From Tenacibaculum sp. MAR_2009_124 (lineage in GTDB: Bacteria; Bacteroidota; Bacteroidia; Flavobacteriales; Flavobacteriaceae), in the NCBI RefSeq assembly GCF_900105455.1, contig NZ_FNSF01000001.1:749001-813000 (forward strand): 64,000 nucleotides of DNA. The letters are read 5' to 3'. How positions within the stretch are numbered: the stretch's first letter is position 1; each line of letters starts with the position of its first letter. Both the position numbers and the translations under genes were made by a program. Shown piece by piece: positions 52,302-61,542 of this stretch. The notes under the pieces were generated by a model that was not told the DNA's origin, did no database searches, and saw only the letters and a list, made by a program, of their open reading frames with translations.

Positions 52302-53798
52302 ATGCAGTATTCAAAACCTACTTTTAAAGATAAATATGAGAATTTTATAAATGGAAAATTTGTACCACCAATTGGAGGAGAATACTTTGAAAATACTTCG
52401 CCAATTGATAGAAGTGTGATTGCTAAATATCCTAGATCTCAAAAGGAAGATATTGAGTTGGCGATTGATGCAGCAAATGTTGCGAAGAATTCTTGGGGTA
52501 AAACCTCGGCTACTGAACGAGCAACGTTATTGAATAAAGTAGCGGATATTATTGAAGCTAATTTGGAAGAGTTTGCATTGGTTGAAACATGTGATAATGG
52601 TAAACCTATTAGAGAAACTTTAAATGCTGATGCGCCCTTGTCCGCGGATCATTGGCGATATTTCGCGGCTTGCATTAGAGCTGAGGAAGGAACAGCAACA
52701 GAGTTAGACGCCAATACTGTATCAATGAATATAAAAGAACCGTTGGGAGTGGTCGGACAAATTATACCATGGAATTTCCCCTTATTAATGTTGTCATGGA
52801 AATTGCCTCCGGCTTTAGCAACAGGAAACTGTGTCGTGCTTAAGCCGGCAGAGCAAACACCATCTTCGGCAACGCTGCTTTTAGAAAAGATAGCTGATGT
52901 ATTTCCTCCTGGAGTTATAAACATTGTTCATGGATTTGGACCTGAAGCAGGAAAACCATTAGCTTCTAGTTCTAAAATAGATAAAGTTGCATTTACAGGA
53001 GAAACAACTACGGGGCAGTTAATAATGCAATATGCTTCAAAGAATCTTAATCCTGTAACAATGGAGTTAGGAGGAAAATCACCTAATATATTTTTCAATA
53101 GTGTTATGGATGAAGATGATGCTTTTTTAGACAAAGCTATTGAAGGAGCAGTGTTATTTGCATTTAATCAAGGTGAAGTGTGTACATGTCCCTCTCGTTT
53201 GTTAGTGCAGGAAGATATTTATGATGCATTTTTAGAGAGAGTTGTGGAGCGTACAAATGCAATTGTACAAGCTGATCCATATAATGTAAACACGATGCTG
53301 GGAGCACAAGCATCCAATGATCAATATGAAAAAATTCAGTCGTATATTAAAATTGGTATTGAAGAAGGAGCTAAAGTATTATGTGGAGGAGAGGCTAATA
53401 AAAGTGGACCTTTGGCAAAAGGATTTTACATTCAACCTACTATTTTAGAAGGTCATAATAAAATGAGAGTGTTTCAAGAGGAAATTTTTGGCCCAGTTGT
53501 ATGTGTAACCAAATTCAAAGATGAGGCAGAAGCTCTTGAAATTGCAAATGACACACTTTATGGACTAGGGGCTGGTGTATGGACACGTGATGCACATCAA
53601 TTATATCAAATTCCAAGAGATATAAAAGCGGGGCGCGTTTGGGTGAATTGTTATCATGCTTATCCAGCACACGCACCTTTTGGAGGGTATAAAAAGTCAG
53701 GTTTCGGAAGAGAAAATCATGTGATGATGATGGATCATTATCGCCAAACTAAAAACATGTTGATTTCCTACGATAAAAATAAATTGGGATTCTTTTAA
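52302..53798 (+). CDS. NAD-dependent aldehyde dehydrogenase
   Basis: 498-aa oxidoreductase converting an aldehyde, probably acetaldehyde, to the acid. Catalytic C294 lies in [12 protein letters not shown], general base E255 in [11 protein letters not shown] and N157 in IPWNFP. The sequence is most like the acetaldehyde dehydrogenase II / AldB branch (C294-x-C296). A downstream DUF779 gene is the usual partner of this branch. Divergent AraC regulator upstream; terminator downstream. Confidence 0.94.
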   Translation: MQYSKPTFKDKYENFINGKFVPPIGGEYFENTSPIDRSVIAKYPRSQKEDIELAIDAANVAKNSWGKTSATERATLLNKVADIIEANLEEFALVETCDNGKPIRETLNADAPLSADHWRYFAACIRAEEGTATELDANTVSMNIKEPLGVVGQIIPWNFPLLMLSWKLPPALATGNCVVLKPAEQTPSSATLLLEKIADVFPPGVINIVHGFGPEAGKPLASSSKIDKVAFTGETTTGQLIMQYASKNLNPVTMELGGKSPNIFFNSVMDEDDAFLDKAIEGAVLFAFNQGEVCTCPSRLLVQEDIYDAFLERVVERTNAIVQADPYNVNTMLGAQASNDQYEKIQSYIKIGIEEGAKVLCGGEANKSGPLAKGFYIQPTILEGHNKMRVFQEEIFGPVVCVTKFKDEAEALEIANDTLYGLGAGVWTRDAHQLYQIPRDIKAGRVWVNCYHAYPAHAPFGGYKKSGFGRENHVMMMDHYRQTKNMLISYDKNKLGFF

Positions 53799-53888
53799 TA
53801 GAAAATAATCATTTTATTAAAAAGTATATAAAATTCGATTGCTTCAAATAGATAGTAATTCATATTAAAGTGTAAGAAGAATCTCATG

Positions 53889-53918
53889 AAGGTTGAATAC
53901 TAGTTATTCAACCTTTTT
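53889..53918 (+). terminator. Terminator of aldehyde dehydrogenase
   Basis: 11-bp stem AAGGTTGAATA / TATTCAACCTT with a 5-base loop, then a T-run. Confidence 0.85.
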
Positions 53919-53958
53919 AATTTTTTAAGGGCATTAAAAATAGAAAGTTTAAAACTTT

Positions 53959-54285
53959 ATGGAACGAGTAGCGATTACAGAAAAGGCACAAATAATAGTT
54001 CAAGAACTGAAAAAAAAACATGGAAATTTAATTTTTCATCAAAGCGGAGGATGTTGCGATGGGTCAGCCCCAATGCTTTTACCTAAAGAGGATTTTTATA
54101 TAGATGATAGCGATATTCTGCTTGGTGAACTATTAGAGGTTCCTTTTTATATGAATAAAGATCAGTTTGAATATTGGAAGCATACTCATTTAATTATTGA
54201 TGTAATCGAAGGAAGGGGAGCGAGTTTTTCATTAGAAATTCCGTTAGGTGTTCGTTTTATTGTTCATTCGAAATTATTAAGGTAA
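53959..54285 (+). CDS. DUF779 protein
   Basis: 108-aa small protein of the DUF779 family. It has the HQSGGCCDGSAPML motif (residues about 27-40) with paired cysteines, and VIEGRGASFSLE near the C-terminus. DUF779 genes commonly accompany acetaldehyde dehydrogenases, and here it follows that gene across a terminator. Function unknown; a metal or cofactor role has been suggested only from context. Confidence 0.88.
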   Translation: MERVAITEKAQIIVQELKKKHGNLIFHQSGGCCDGSAPMLLPKEDFYIDDSDILLGELLEVPFYMNKDQFEYWKHTHLIIDVIEGRGASFSLEIPLGVRFIVHSKLLR

Positions 54286-54410
54286 GATTGATGATGATTG
54301 TTGATTTATATATGTATTTAAATGCTAAAAACATGTTGTTAGTAGAAAAAATATGTCAAATCAATATATTAGATATAGTTTGGTTTCGAAAAATGTAAAC
54401 GGTTGAATTA

Positions 54411-56336
54411 ATGAGTAACTATCATATAAAGAATTTAGAGGAATATTATCAAGTTTATAGAAAATCAGTAAGAAACCCAGAGTTATTTTGGGAAGAAGTA
54501 GCAGAAGAACATTTCGTTTGGAAAAAACAATGGAATAAAGTTTTAAGCTATGACTTTTCAAAGCCTGAGGTAAAATGGTTTGAAGGAGCTGAATTAAATA
54601 TTACCGAAAACTGTATTGATCGTCATCTTACAACAAGAGGAGATAAAACCGCCATTTTATTTGAACCCAATAACCCTGATGAGGAAGCTGAAGCGATTAG
54701 TTATAATGAGCTTCATAAAAGAGTAAATCAGTTTGCAAACGTTTTAAAGGAGAATGGAATAAAGAAGGGAGATAGAGTTTGTATTTATTTACCAATGATT
54801 CCTGAATTGGCTATTTCTTTATTGGCTTGTGCGCGAATAGGAGCAATACACTCTGTGGTTTTTGCAGGGTTTTCATCTTCTGCATTAGAAACAAGAATAA
54901 ATGATTGTCAGGCCAAAATGGTGATTACATCTGACGGATCGTACAGAGGTGTAAAAACAATAGATTTAAAAGGAATTGTAGATGAAGCTTTAGAAGATTG
55001 CCCAACAGTGGAGACGGTGTTGGTAGCAAAAAGAATTCATACTGAGATTCCAATGAAAGAAGGAAGAGATCAGTGGTTGCAGCCATTGTTAGATGCGGCG
55101 TCTAACCATTGTGAAGCGGAAGTAATGAAAGCTGAAGATCCATTGTTTATCTTGTATACTTCAGGTTCTACAGGAAGCCCTAAAGGGATGCTTCATACCA
55201 CAGCGGGATACATGGTATATACGGCATATACTTTTAAAAATGTATTTAATTATAGAGAGGGAGATGTGTATTGGTGTACTGCCGATATTGGTTGGATTAC
55301 TGGACACAGTTATATAGTATACGGACCTTTAGCGAACGGAGCTACAACAGTAATGTTTGAAGGGGTACCTAGTTATCCTGATTTTGGGCGTTTTTGGCAA
55401 ATTATTGAAAAACATAAAGTGTCACAATTTTATACAGCTCCAACTGCAATTAGAGCCTTAGCTAAAGAGAATTTAGATTATGTAGATAAGTATGACTTAT
55501 CATCAATAAAAGTGCTAGGAACCGTTGGAGAGCCTATTAATGAGGAAGCATGGCACTGGTATAATGATAATGTAGGGAAAAAGAAGAACCCAATTGTTGA
55601 TACTTGGTGGCAAACAGAAACAGGAGGAATGATGATTTCGCCAATACCTTATGCAACTCCAACAAAACCAACATATGCTACCTTACCACTACCAGGAGTC
55701 CAATTAGCCTTAATGGATGAACAAGGAAGTGAAATTCACGGAAATCAAGTAGACGGTCGTTTGTGTGTTAAATTTCCATGGCCATCTATGGCAAGAAGTA
55801 TCTGGGGTAATCATCAACGATATAAGGATACTTATTTTTCTGCTTTTAAAGGCAAGTACTTTACAGGAGATGGAGCATTACGTGACGAGGTAGGGTATTA
55901 CAGAATTACAGGTAGAGTAGACGATGTAATCATCGTTTCTGGACATAACTTAGGTACAGCACCAATTGAAGATGCTATTAATGAGCATCCTGCAGTAGCA
56001 GAGAGCGCCATTGTAGGCTTTCCACACGATATTAAAGGAAATGCTTTATATGGATACGTAATTCTAAAGGAAACTGGTGAAGGAAGAGATCATAATAATT
56101 TACGAAAAGAAATAAATCAAATTATTACAGAGCATATTGGCCCAATAGCCAAATTAGATAAAATTCAATTTACCGAAGGGTTACCAAAAACTCGTTCAGG
56201 TAAAATTATGAGACGAATTTTGCGAAAAATAGCGCATAACGAGTTAGATAACTTAGGCGATGTTTCTACTTTGTTAAACCCTGAAGTAGTTCAGAGTATT
56301 ATTGACAAAAGAAAGAGCAACGAATTGGTTAGCTAA
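54411..56336 (+). CDS. acs: Acetyl-CoA synthetase
   Basis: AMP-forming acetate-CoA ligase, 641 aa. AMP-binding signature YTSGSTGSPKGMLHTT at about 249-264, WWQTETGG, the hinge near GRVDDVIIVSGHNLG, and the C-terminal catalytic Lys in KTRSGKIMRRILRK (acetylation target). Together with the aldehyde dehydrogenase and DUF779 genes just upstream, it would convert acetaldehyde to acetate and then acetyl-CoA. It has its own terminator. Confidence 0.96.
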   Translation: MSNYHIKNLEEYYQVYRKSVRNPELFWEEVAEEHFVWKKQWNKVLSYDFSKPEVKWFEGAELNITENCIDRHLTTRGDKTAILFEPNNPDEEAEAISYNELHKRVNQFANVLKENGIKKGDRVCIYLPMIPELAISLLACARIGAIHSVVFAGFSSSALETRINDCQAKMVITSDGSYRGVKTIDLKGIVDEALEDCPTVETVLVAKRIHTEIPMKEGRDQWLQPLLDAASNHCEAEVMKAEDPLFILYTSGSTGSPKGMLHTTAGYMVYTAYTFKNVFNYREGDVYWCTADIGWITGHSYIVYGPLANGATTVMFEGVPSYPDFGRFWQIIEKHKVSQFYTAPTAIRALAKENLDYVDKYDLSSIKVLGTVGEPINEEAWHWYNDNVGKKKNPIVDTWWQTETGGMMISPIPYATPTKPTYATLPLPGVQLALMDEQGSEIHGNQVDGRLCVKFPWPSMARSIWGNHQRYKDTYFSAFKGKYFTGDGALRDEVGYYRITGRVDDVIIVSGHNLGTAPIEDAINEHPAVAESAIVGFPHDIKGNALYGYVILKETGEGRDHNNLRKEINQIITEHIGPIAKLDKIQFTEGLPKTRSGKIMRRILRKIAHNELDNLGDVSTLLNPEVVQSIIDKRKSNELVS

Positions 56337-56372
56337 ATAAATAGGGAACTATTTACATTTTTGATTAAAATG

Positions 56373-56404
56373 CCCTCGAATCTTTACCAGTTCGAGGGTT
56401 TTTT
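56373..56404 (+). terminator. Terminator of acs
   Basis: Perfect 8-bp stem CCCTCGAA / TTCGAGGG with a 10-base loop, followed by six T residues. Confidence 0.85.
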
Positions 56405-56471
56405 ATGTTCAATGGTTTTATTTAACAGATTAAAAGTTTTCTTGAGAAAGAGAACAAATTAATACATAATA

Positions 56472-56749
56472 TTAGAGGATATTACGAGCAATTAGCTCGT
56501 CGTATATATCTTTTGTGCCATAACCAATAATGTTTAGTTGTTTATTATGGTTTAGAACTTTTGTATATAACCTAGCAATAGAATTTACTGTATTCATGTC
56601 AATATCATCAACATCGTTAATGTTTAAAGTAACATTAGACTGCTTTTTTAGAAAGTTATTGACTTTTTTTCAACTTTTTTAAAGCTTGAAATGTTTAAAT
56701 CTCCTTTTAAATGAAAAAAGTTGTCGCTTTTCTTTATTTTTAGGGGCAT
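56472..56749 (-). pseudogene. STAS-like gene split by a one-base frameshift (or -1 programmed site)
   Basis: From ATG 56749 the frame reads MPLKIKKSDNFFHLKGDL and on to VEKK, then meets a stop after 33 codons. A -1 shift at the A-run at 56664-56670 restores an open frame to the stop at 56472, giving a 92-aa product with VTLNINDVDDIDMNTVNSI and LNIIGYGTKDIYDEL segments typical of STAS domains. In the reading frame the run is A_AAA_AAG, the slippery heptamer used by dnaX. A deletion from an 8-A run, a sequencing error or programmed -1 frameshifting are all possible. Confidence 0.72.
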
Positions 56750-56853
56750 CGTATAAATATTTAAGGTTTCTTAAAATTATTTATAAACGATGATTCAGAA
56801 CTAATTTTTAGTTTATTACCCCCGTAAATTCGATAAAAATCAAAATATTGTAG

Positions 56854-57399
56854 TTAATCGGTTTTAATTTCGAAAAAACTAAATACACTTCCCCCGTATC
56901 GCTTCTCATAACTATATTTAGGGTGACCAGACAATGTGGTGTGTTTTGAATGTTCAATTATTAAAACACCATCTTCATTAAGTAGGTTTCTCTCAAATAT
57001 TATATCAGCAATTTTAATAAACTCTTCTTCTTTAAAGTTATAAGGAGGATCAGCAAATATTAAATCTGTTTGCAGTGGAGTCTTTTCTAAAAATTTATAT
57101 ACATCGCTTTTGTATGTAGAAATATTTAAATCGAGCTCTTTTGATATTTCATTAATAAACTTAATACAACCAAAGTGAGCATCAATAGCATAAACTTCTT
57201 GTGCCCCTCTTGATGCAAATTCTAAACTGATATTTCCAGTACCAGAAAATAAATCCATTACTGAGATACTATCGAAGTAGTATAAGTTGTTAATAATATT
57301 AAATAACGACTCTTTCGCCATATCAGTTGTAGGTCGAACTGGCAGCTTTTTCGGAGCTGAAAATCTTCTTCCTTTATGTTTTCCAGAAATAATACGCAT
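56854..57399 (-). CDS. rsmD: 16S rRNA (guanine966-N2)-methyltransferase RsmD
   Basis: 181-aa SAM-dependent methyltransferase that acts on 16S rRNA. Typical start MRIISGKHKGRRFSAPK, SAM loop MDLFSGTGNISLEFASRGA and catalytic motif DLIFADPPYNF are present. The start overlaps the upstream DUF3822 stop by one base (57399), so the two genes are coupled. Confidence 0.95.
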   Translation of the reverse strand: MRIISGKHKGRRFSAPKKLPVRPTTDMAKESLFNIINNLYYFDSISVMDLFSGTGNISLEFASRGAQEVYAIDAHFGCIKFINEISKELDLNISTYKSDVYKFLEKTPLQTDLIFADPPYNFKEEEFIKIADIIFERNLLNEDGVLIIEHSKHTTLSGHPKYSYEKRYGGSVFSFFEIKTD

Positions 57400-58223
57400 T
57401 ATAAAAGTAATAGATAAGTTGAGTGATTTGAAAGTTCGTCATTGCTATTAAAATAGACTGTTGAGCTTTCTATAAAATTAATATTTCTCACAAATTTGTA
57501 TGTGATTTGATATAGATCGGAGTTTTCTTCAATCTTTCCAAGTAAAGTAAGATTAAATTCTTCAGGATCGAGGTGAAGTTGTTCTGCAACAAACAGAATA
57601 TAATATATAAAATCCTCTTTTGTTTCGTACAAGAACGAATTATACAGAATTAATTGTTCGTCCTTCATAACCAGAATATCCATTTGAGAAACGCCAGCAT
57701 ATACAAACATTTCACTTTCTTTCGATGTTGAATACGAAAGTAATTTGTTTATTAAAAGAGAGGAATGATGTTTATATTCAAATTCACCAAAATTTTGAAA
57801 AATAAAGTTGTTAATATTTACATATGGAATATAAACATTGTGTGCTTCTATCGATTCGAGGTTATCATATGTTAAAAAATCCGTAGATAATGTCTTTACC
57901 GAAAAGTTTAAATAAGGCTTTAAATTATTTCGATCGAAGTATTCGTTGGGAACAATTGTAGCTAAATTATTCTGATGAATAGCAAAAACGCTGGTGAATT
58001 CCTGTTGCAATTCGCTATCGTTCCCAAAAATAAACATTATTTTCTCTAACAATAGTTCTGGAGAAGCCACAGTTTTATCGAAAGAGTATTCGGTATAATT
58101 TAATATTTCTTTCGATTCAGAGTTTCGAATACAAAAAGAAAATCCATCCAAACTGAATTGGATGGATAGACTTTTATGCGGCGCTATAGCGCTTATTTTT
58201 TTACTCTTTTTTTGCAAGTGCAT
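57399..58223 (-). CDS. DUF3822 family protein
   Basis: 274-aa protein of a Bacteroidota family with an actin/hexokinase-like duplicated fold. Segments KSLSIQFSLDGFSFCI and MFVYAGVSQMDILVMKDEQLIL look like the two beta-hairpin cores. A GTG at 58256 is in frame, but the ATG at 58223 is preferred and still overlaps the upstream gene by 23 bases. It precedes rsmD, the usual order in this phylum. Function unknown. Confidence 0.82.
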   Translation of the reverse strand: MHLQKKSKKISAIAPHKSLSIQFSLDGFSFCIRNSESKEILNYTEYSFDKTVASPELLLEKIMFIFGNDSELQQEFTSVFAIHQNNLATIVPNEYFDRNNLKPYLNFSVKTLSTDFLTYDNLESIEAHNVYIPYVNINNFIFQNFGEFEYKHHSSLLINKLLSYSTSKESEMFVYAGVSQMDILVMKDEQLILYNSFLYETKEDFIYYILFVAEQLHLDPEEFNLTLLGKIEENSDLYQITYKFVRNINFIESSTVYFNSNDELSNHSTYLLLL

Positions 58224-58932
58224 CAGCTTTGTCGTAATAAGGAGGCCAGTTACCACCTGTTGTTACTTCGCCTAATGATCCAACAGAAACGTGAGTTCCT
58301 TTAATTTGATCAGCTTCAACAGCTTCTAATTCTTGCTTTATTAAAGAACGAGATAACCCTGTTAAAATAGGCTCTTTACTAGCTTTAGCTTCAAAAACAG
58401 GTACGTTTAATCCTTGTACTTTTTCTACGGTTCCAGTTGCCAATTCAAATTCTGCATTGGTACCTGGTACTTTAAACATGTTTTTATAGTCCTTACCTTC
58501 AAAGTATTTACTTACTGGTTCAGTACCAATAGTATCAATAACTTTTTCAGAAATTTCTTTGGTAATTCCACCACCAACATCAATGGTTTTAGGTTGGTTT
58601 CTAGTTTTTGTTAAAACTAATTCTCCATTTTCAATAAAGTTGATTAGGGTATCTTTATTATTGGTGTATTTTCCGAAAGCCTCGCTGTATTTTATCTCAG
58701 CGTCGCGTATTAGTTTCAAATTCTTAATAACCTTAGCATAGCGAACCTTTTTCTCTTTGGCAAAATTAATTGGTTCCATAACCCCGTTATAAATCTTGAA
58801 AACCAAGAAAACAGCAATTGCTAATAATACAACAGATACTAACCATCTTAATTTTAGTGGTACAAACTTAACAATCACGACTGCTAGTAAGACAGCAACT
58901 ACAACCGCGGCTAAAATCAATAATATATTCAT
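58201..58932 (-). CDS. Two-TM conserved membrane protein
   Basis: 243-aa protein with two N-terminal transmembrane helices (about 4-24 and 29-50) followed by a soluble domain (NLKLIRDAEIKYSEAFGKYT and GTEPVSKYFEGK). The soluble part has no recognised fold; the NFAKEKKVRYAKVIKNLKLI stretch is helical. It overlaps the DUF3822 gene by 23 bases, so they are a conserved pair in this family as far as I know. Function unknown. Confidence 0.82.
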   Translation of the reverse strand: MNILLILAAVVVAVLLAVVIVKFVPLKLRWLVSVVLLAIAVFLVFKIYNGVMEPINFAKEKKVRYAKVIKNLKLIRDAEIKYSEAFGKYTNNKDTLINFIENGELVLTKTRNQPKTIDVGGGITKEISEKVIDTIGTEPVSKYFEGKDYKNMFKVPGTNAEFELATGTVEKVQGLNVPVFEAKASKEPILTGLSRSLIKQELEAVEADQIKGTHVSVGSLGEVTTGGNWPPYYDKADALAKKE

Positions 58933-59038
58933 TTTACTTCTAATTTTTAATATATGATATTCGCAAATCTACAATTTTTTTTTAATGATGAAAATTTTTA
59001 ACTATAAATAGATTTATCTTTGAAAATTATTTGAATTT

Positions 59039-60469
59039 ATGATAGCATCAGCACACAAATTTTATACTGAAATACTTAGAAAATTTCCATACGAGCCAAC
59101 TTACAAACAAAATGAGTTATTAAATGAGTTGACCAACTTTATTTTTGAAGACAATAACCGTGCCTTATTTGTATTGAAAGGATACGCAGGAACAGGAAAA
59201 ACAACTACAATAAGTACCGTAGTAAATAATTTGTGGAGAGCAGGGAAGAAGGCTGTGCTATTAGCTCCGACAGGAAGGGCTGCAAAAGTTATTTCGGGAT
59301 ATTCTGGAAAACAGGCATTTACAATTCATAAGAAAATATACTTTCCAAAGAAACAAGGTAGTGGAGGTGTAAGTTTTGTTATGCAACCAAATAAACATAC
59401 CGATACTATTTTTATAGTTGATGAAGCTTCCATGATATCTGATGAGAAGCAAAACTCTAAATTATTTGAAAACGGTTCTTTACTGGATGATTTAATTTCT
59501 TTTGTTTATTCTGGTAAGAATTGTAAAATTGTATTCATTGGTGATACAGCTCAATTACCACCAGTAAAATTAAATGTTAGTCCAGCGTTGGAAGCAGATA
59601 AACTGGCTTTTGAGTTTAATAAAGAAATTACAGAAATTGAATTAAACGAAGTTGTACGTCAACAGGGAGATTCAGGAATATTGTTCAATGCAACGGATTT
59701 AAGACTACTTATTCAGAATGACGCCGTTGATTTTAAGTTTGATACGGATTTTCCTGATATTGTTCGTTTAGTAGATGGATATGATATACAAGATGCCATA
59801 ACTTCGGCATATGATGGAGAAATAGGAGTGGAAGATACTGCTATCATTGTTCGTTCAAATAAAAGAGCAAATCAATACAATCAGCAAATAAGAACCAAAA
59901 TCAGAGACCAGGAAAGTGAAATTTCAACTGGAGATTATGTTATGGTTGTTAAAAATAATTATTTCTGGCTAAAAGATTCTTCGTCGGCTGGGTTTATTGC
60001 AAATGGTGATATTTGTGAGGTTTTACGAATTCGAAATACTAAAGAGTTATACGGATTTAAATTTGCTGAAGTTGAAATCAGAATGATTGATTATCCTGAT
60101 ATGAAACCTTTTGAAACAGTATTACTGTTAGATACACTAACTAGTGAAAGCCCTTCATTAAGTTATGAAGAATCGAATAAATTGTACGAAGCGGTTCGAG
60201 AAGATTTCGCTCATGAGAAATCAAAGTATAAACAATTTATGGGAGTGAAAAAAAATAAATACTTCAATGCTTTACAGGTGAAATTTTCATATGCTATGAC
60301 TTGCCATAAATCACAAGGTGGACAATGGAAGACTGTTTTTATTGAACAGCCTTACTTACCAGATGGGGCTAATGTAGAATATTTACGTTGGTTATATACA
60401 GCGGTTACTCGTGCGCAAGAAAAATTATATCTAATCGGTTTTAAAGACGAATATTTTCTGAACAATTAA
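59039..60469 (+). CDS. RecD-like ATP-dependent DNA helicase
   Basis: 476-aa superfamily 1B helicase. Walker A GYAGTGKTTT at 48-57, DEAS motif in VDEASMISDE, Q-rich IGDTAQLPPV motif III and, at the C-terminus, UvrD_C-type SYAMTCHKSQGGQW and WLYTAVTRAQEKLYLIG. It resembles AAA-type PIF1/RecD-like helicases; no RecB or RecC neighbour is present, so it is not the RecBCD subunit. Monocistronic. Confidence 0.92.
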   Translation: MIASAHKFYTEILRKFPYEPTYKQNELLNELTNFIFEDNNRALFVLKGYAGTGKTTTISTVVNNLWRAGKKAVLLAPTGRAAKVISGYSGKQAFTIHKKIYFPKKQGSGGVSFVMQPNKHTDTIFIVDEASMISDEKQNSKLFENGSLLDDLISFVYSGKNCKIVFIGDTAQLPPVKLNVSPALEADKLAFEFNKEITEIELNEVVRQQGDSGILFNATDLRLLIQNDAVDFKFDTDFPDIVRLVDGYDIQDAITSAYDGEIGVEDTAIIVRSNKRANQYNQQIRTKIRDQESEISTGDYVMVVKNNYFWLKDSSSAGFIANGDICEVLRIRNTKELYGFKFAEVEIRMIDYPDMKPFETVLLLDTLTSESPSLSYEESNKLYEAVREDFAHEKSKYKQFMGVKKNKYFNALQVKFSYAMTCHKSQGGQWKTVFIEQPYLPDGANVEYLRWLYTAVTRAQEKLYLIGFKDEYFLNN

Positions 60470-60647
60470 AGCATGTTGTTGGTGTTTAGGGTGTTGGTTT
60501 AAATTCAATACATTCTGCTAATAATTAAACTATTTTCAATTATTTAGTGATTTAATGTGACTTATTCATAAAAAATGCGTCATAATAGTAGAAAACCCTT
60601 TGAAACTATTAAGATAAAATAAAGTAAAAGAATTAGAACATTTTATC

Positions 60648-61328
60648 ATGAAAAAACTAACAATTTTAATCGCCCTTTTTGTTGCTCAGCAAATAATAGC
60701 TCAGGAACACTGTACATCCCCAAAAGAAGAGATCAATAATCCTAACTCAATTTCATTGAATAAGTGTGAAGTTGAAAATGAAGGTAATGATGCAATAGAA
60801 ACATCAAAAGAACTTCCTTTAAGAACTAGATATCTTAAAAGAAGGAAACGTTCAAGAAAAGTTGATTTCGTGGCAAGTATAATTGAAATTGAAAAGCCTG
60901 TTAAAAATTTAGAGTTGGCTAATATTAAAAAGAACATCAACAATGTAGTTAGTAATAAGGCTAACGAAAAAGTGGAAGTTTCATTTTCAGAAGTTGATAC
61001 TTTACCTGCTTTTAGTTCATGTAATGAAGGAAATATGGATGAAGAACTTTGTTTTAATTTCGGAATTCAACAACATATCAGCTCTAATTTTAACTATCCG
61101 AAAGAAGCATTAGAAAATAAAATAGAAGGTATTGTTTTAGTAAGTTTTGTGATAAACTCGGAAGGAAATGTAACGGAATTAGAAACAATAGCTCCTCAAA
61201 ACACTGAAATTTTGAAAAAAGAAGCAATTAGAATCGTTTCTTTATTACCAAAATTTGTCCCAGGAAAGCATAATGGTAAAGAAGTAAATGTAAGCTATAG
61301 CTTTCCAATGGAATTTAAAATAAACTAA
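60648..61328 (+). CDS. Signal-peptide TonB-CTD protein, copy 3
   Basis: 226-aa third paralogue of the family at 48070 and 49419. A signal peptide (1-18, ending IIAQ) is followed by EHCTSP, NSISLNKC, RTRYLKRRK, ELANIKKNI, CFNFGIQQHIS and the TonB domain (FNYPKEALENKIEGIVLVSF in part, LPKFVPGK, YSFPMEFKIN). It lies about 10 kb from the tandem pair and on the other strand, and its upstream DNA does not resemble theirs. Same open question about function. Confidence 0.82.
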   Translation: MKKLTILIALFVAQQIIAQEHCTSPKEEINNPNSISLNKCEVENEGNDAIETSKELPLRTRYLKRRKRSRKVDFVASIIEIEKPVKNLELANIKKNINNVVSNKANEKVEVSFSEVDTLPAFSSCNEGNMDEELCFNFGIQQHISSNFNYPKEALENKIEGIVLVSFVINSEGNVTELETIAPQNTEILKKEAIRIVSLLPKFVPGKHNGKEVNVSYSFPMEFKIN

Positions 61329-61375
61329 GAAGATATTTACAACGTAAATAAACCTTTTCCCTAAATAAACACATG

Positions 61376-61413
61376 ATAACTCCTTGTTTTACGACAAGGA
61401 GTTATTTATTTTA
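61376..61413 (+). terminator. Terminator after TonB-CTD copy 3
   Basis: 11-bp stem ATAACTCCTTG / CAAGGAGTTAT with an 8-base loop, then a T-rich tail. Confidence 0.82.
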
Positions 61414-61486
61414 ATAGCTTGTTTATTTTTTAAAAGAATGTGTGGAATTTATCTTCTATTCAATTTAAATGTTAGCATTTTGTTAA

Positions 61487-61521
61487 TTTGATGAATTGCC
61501 GAAACAAAAAACTTATTTTTG
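61487..61521 (+). promoter_or_regulatory. Promoter of the PIG-L gene
   Basis: TTTG at 61487-61490, a 23-base spacer, and TATTTTTG at 61514-61521, 21 bases before the ATG. The spacing is at the long end of the Bacteroidota consensus. Confidence 0.5.
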
Positions 61522-61542
61522 TTAACAATCAAAACGTTAAAA

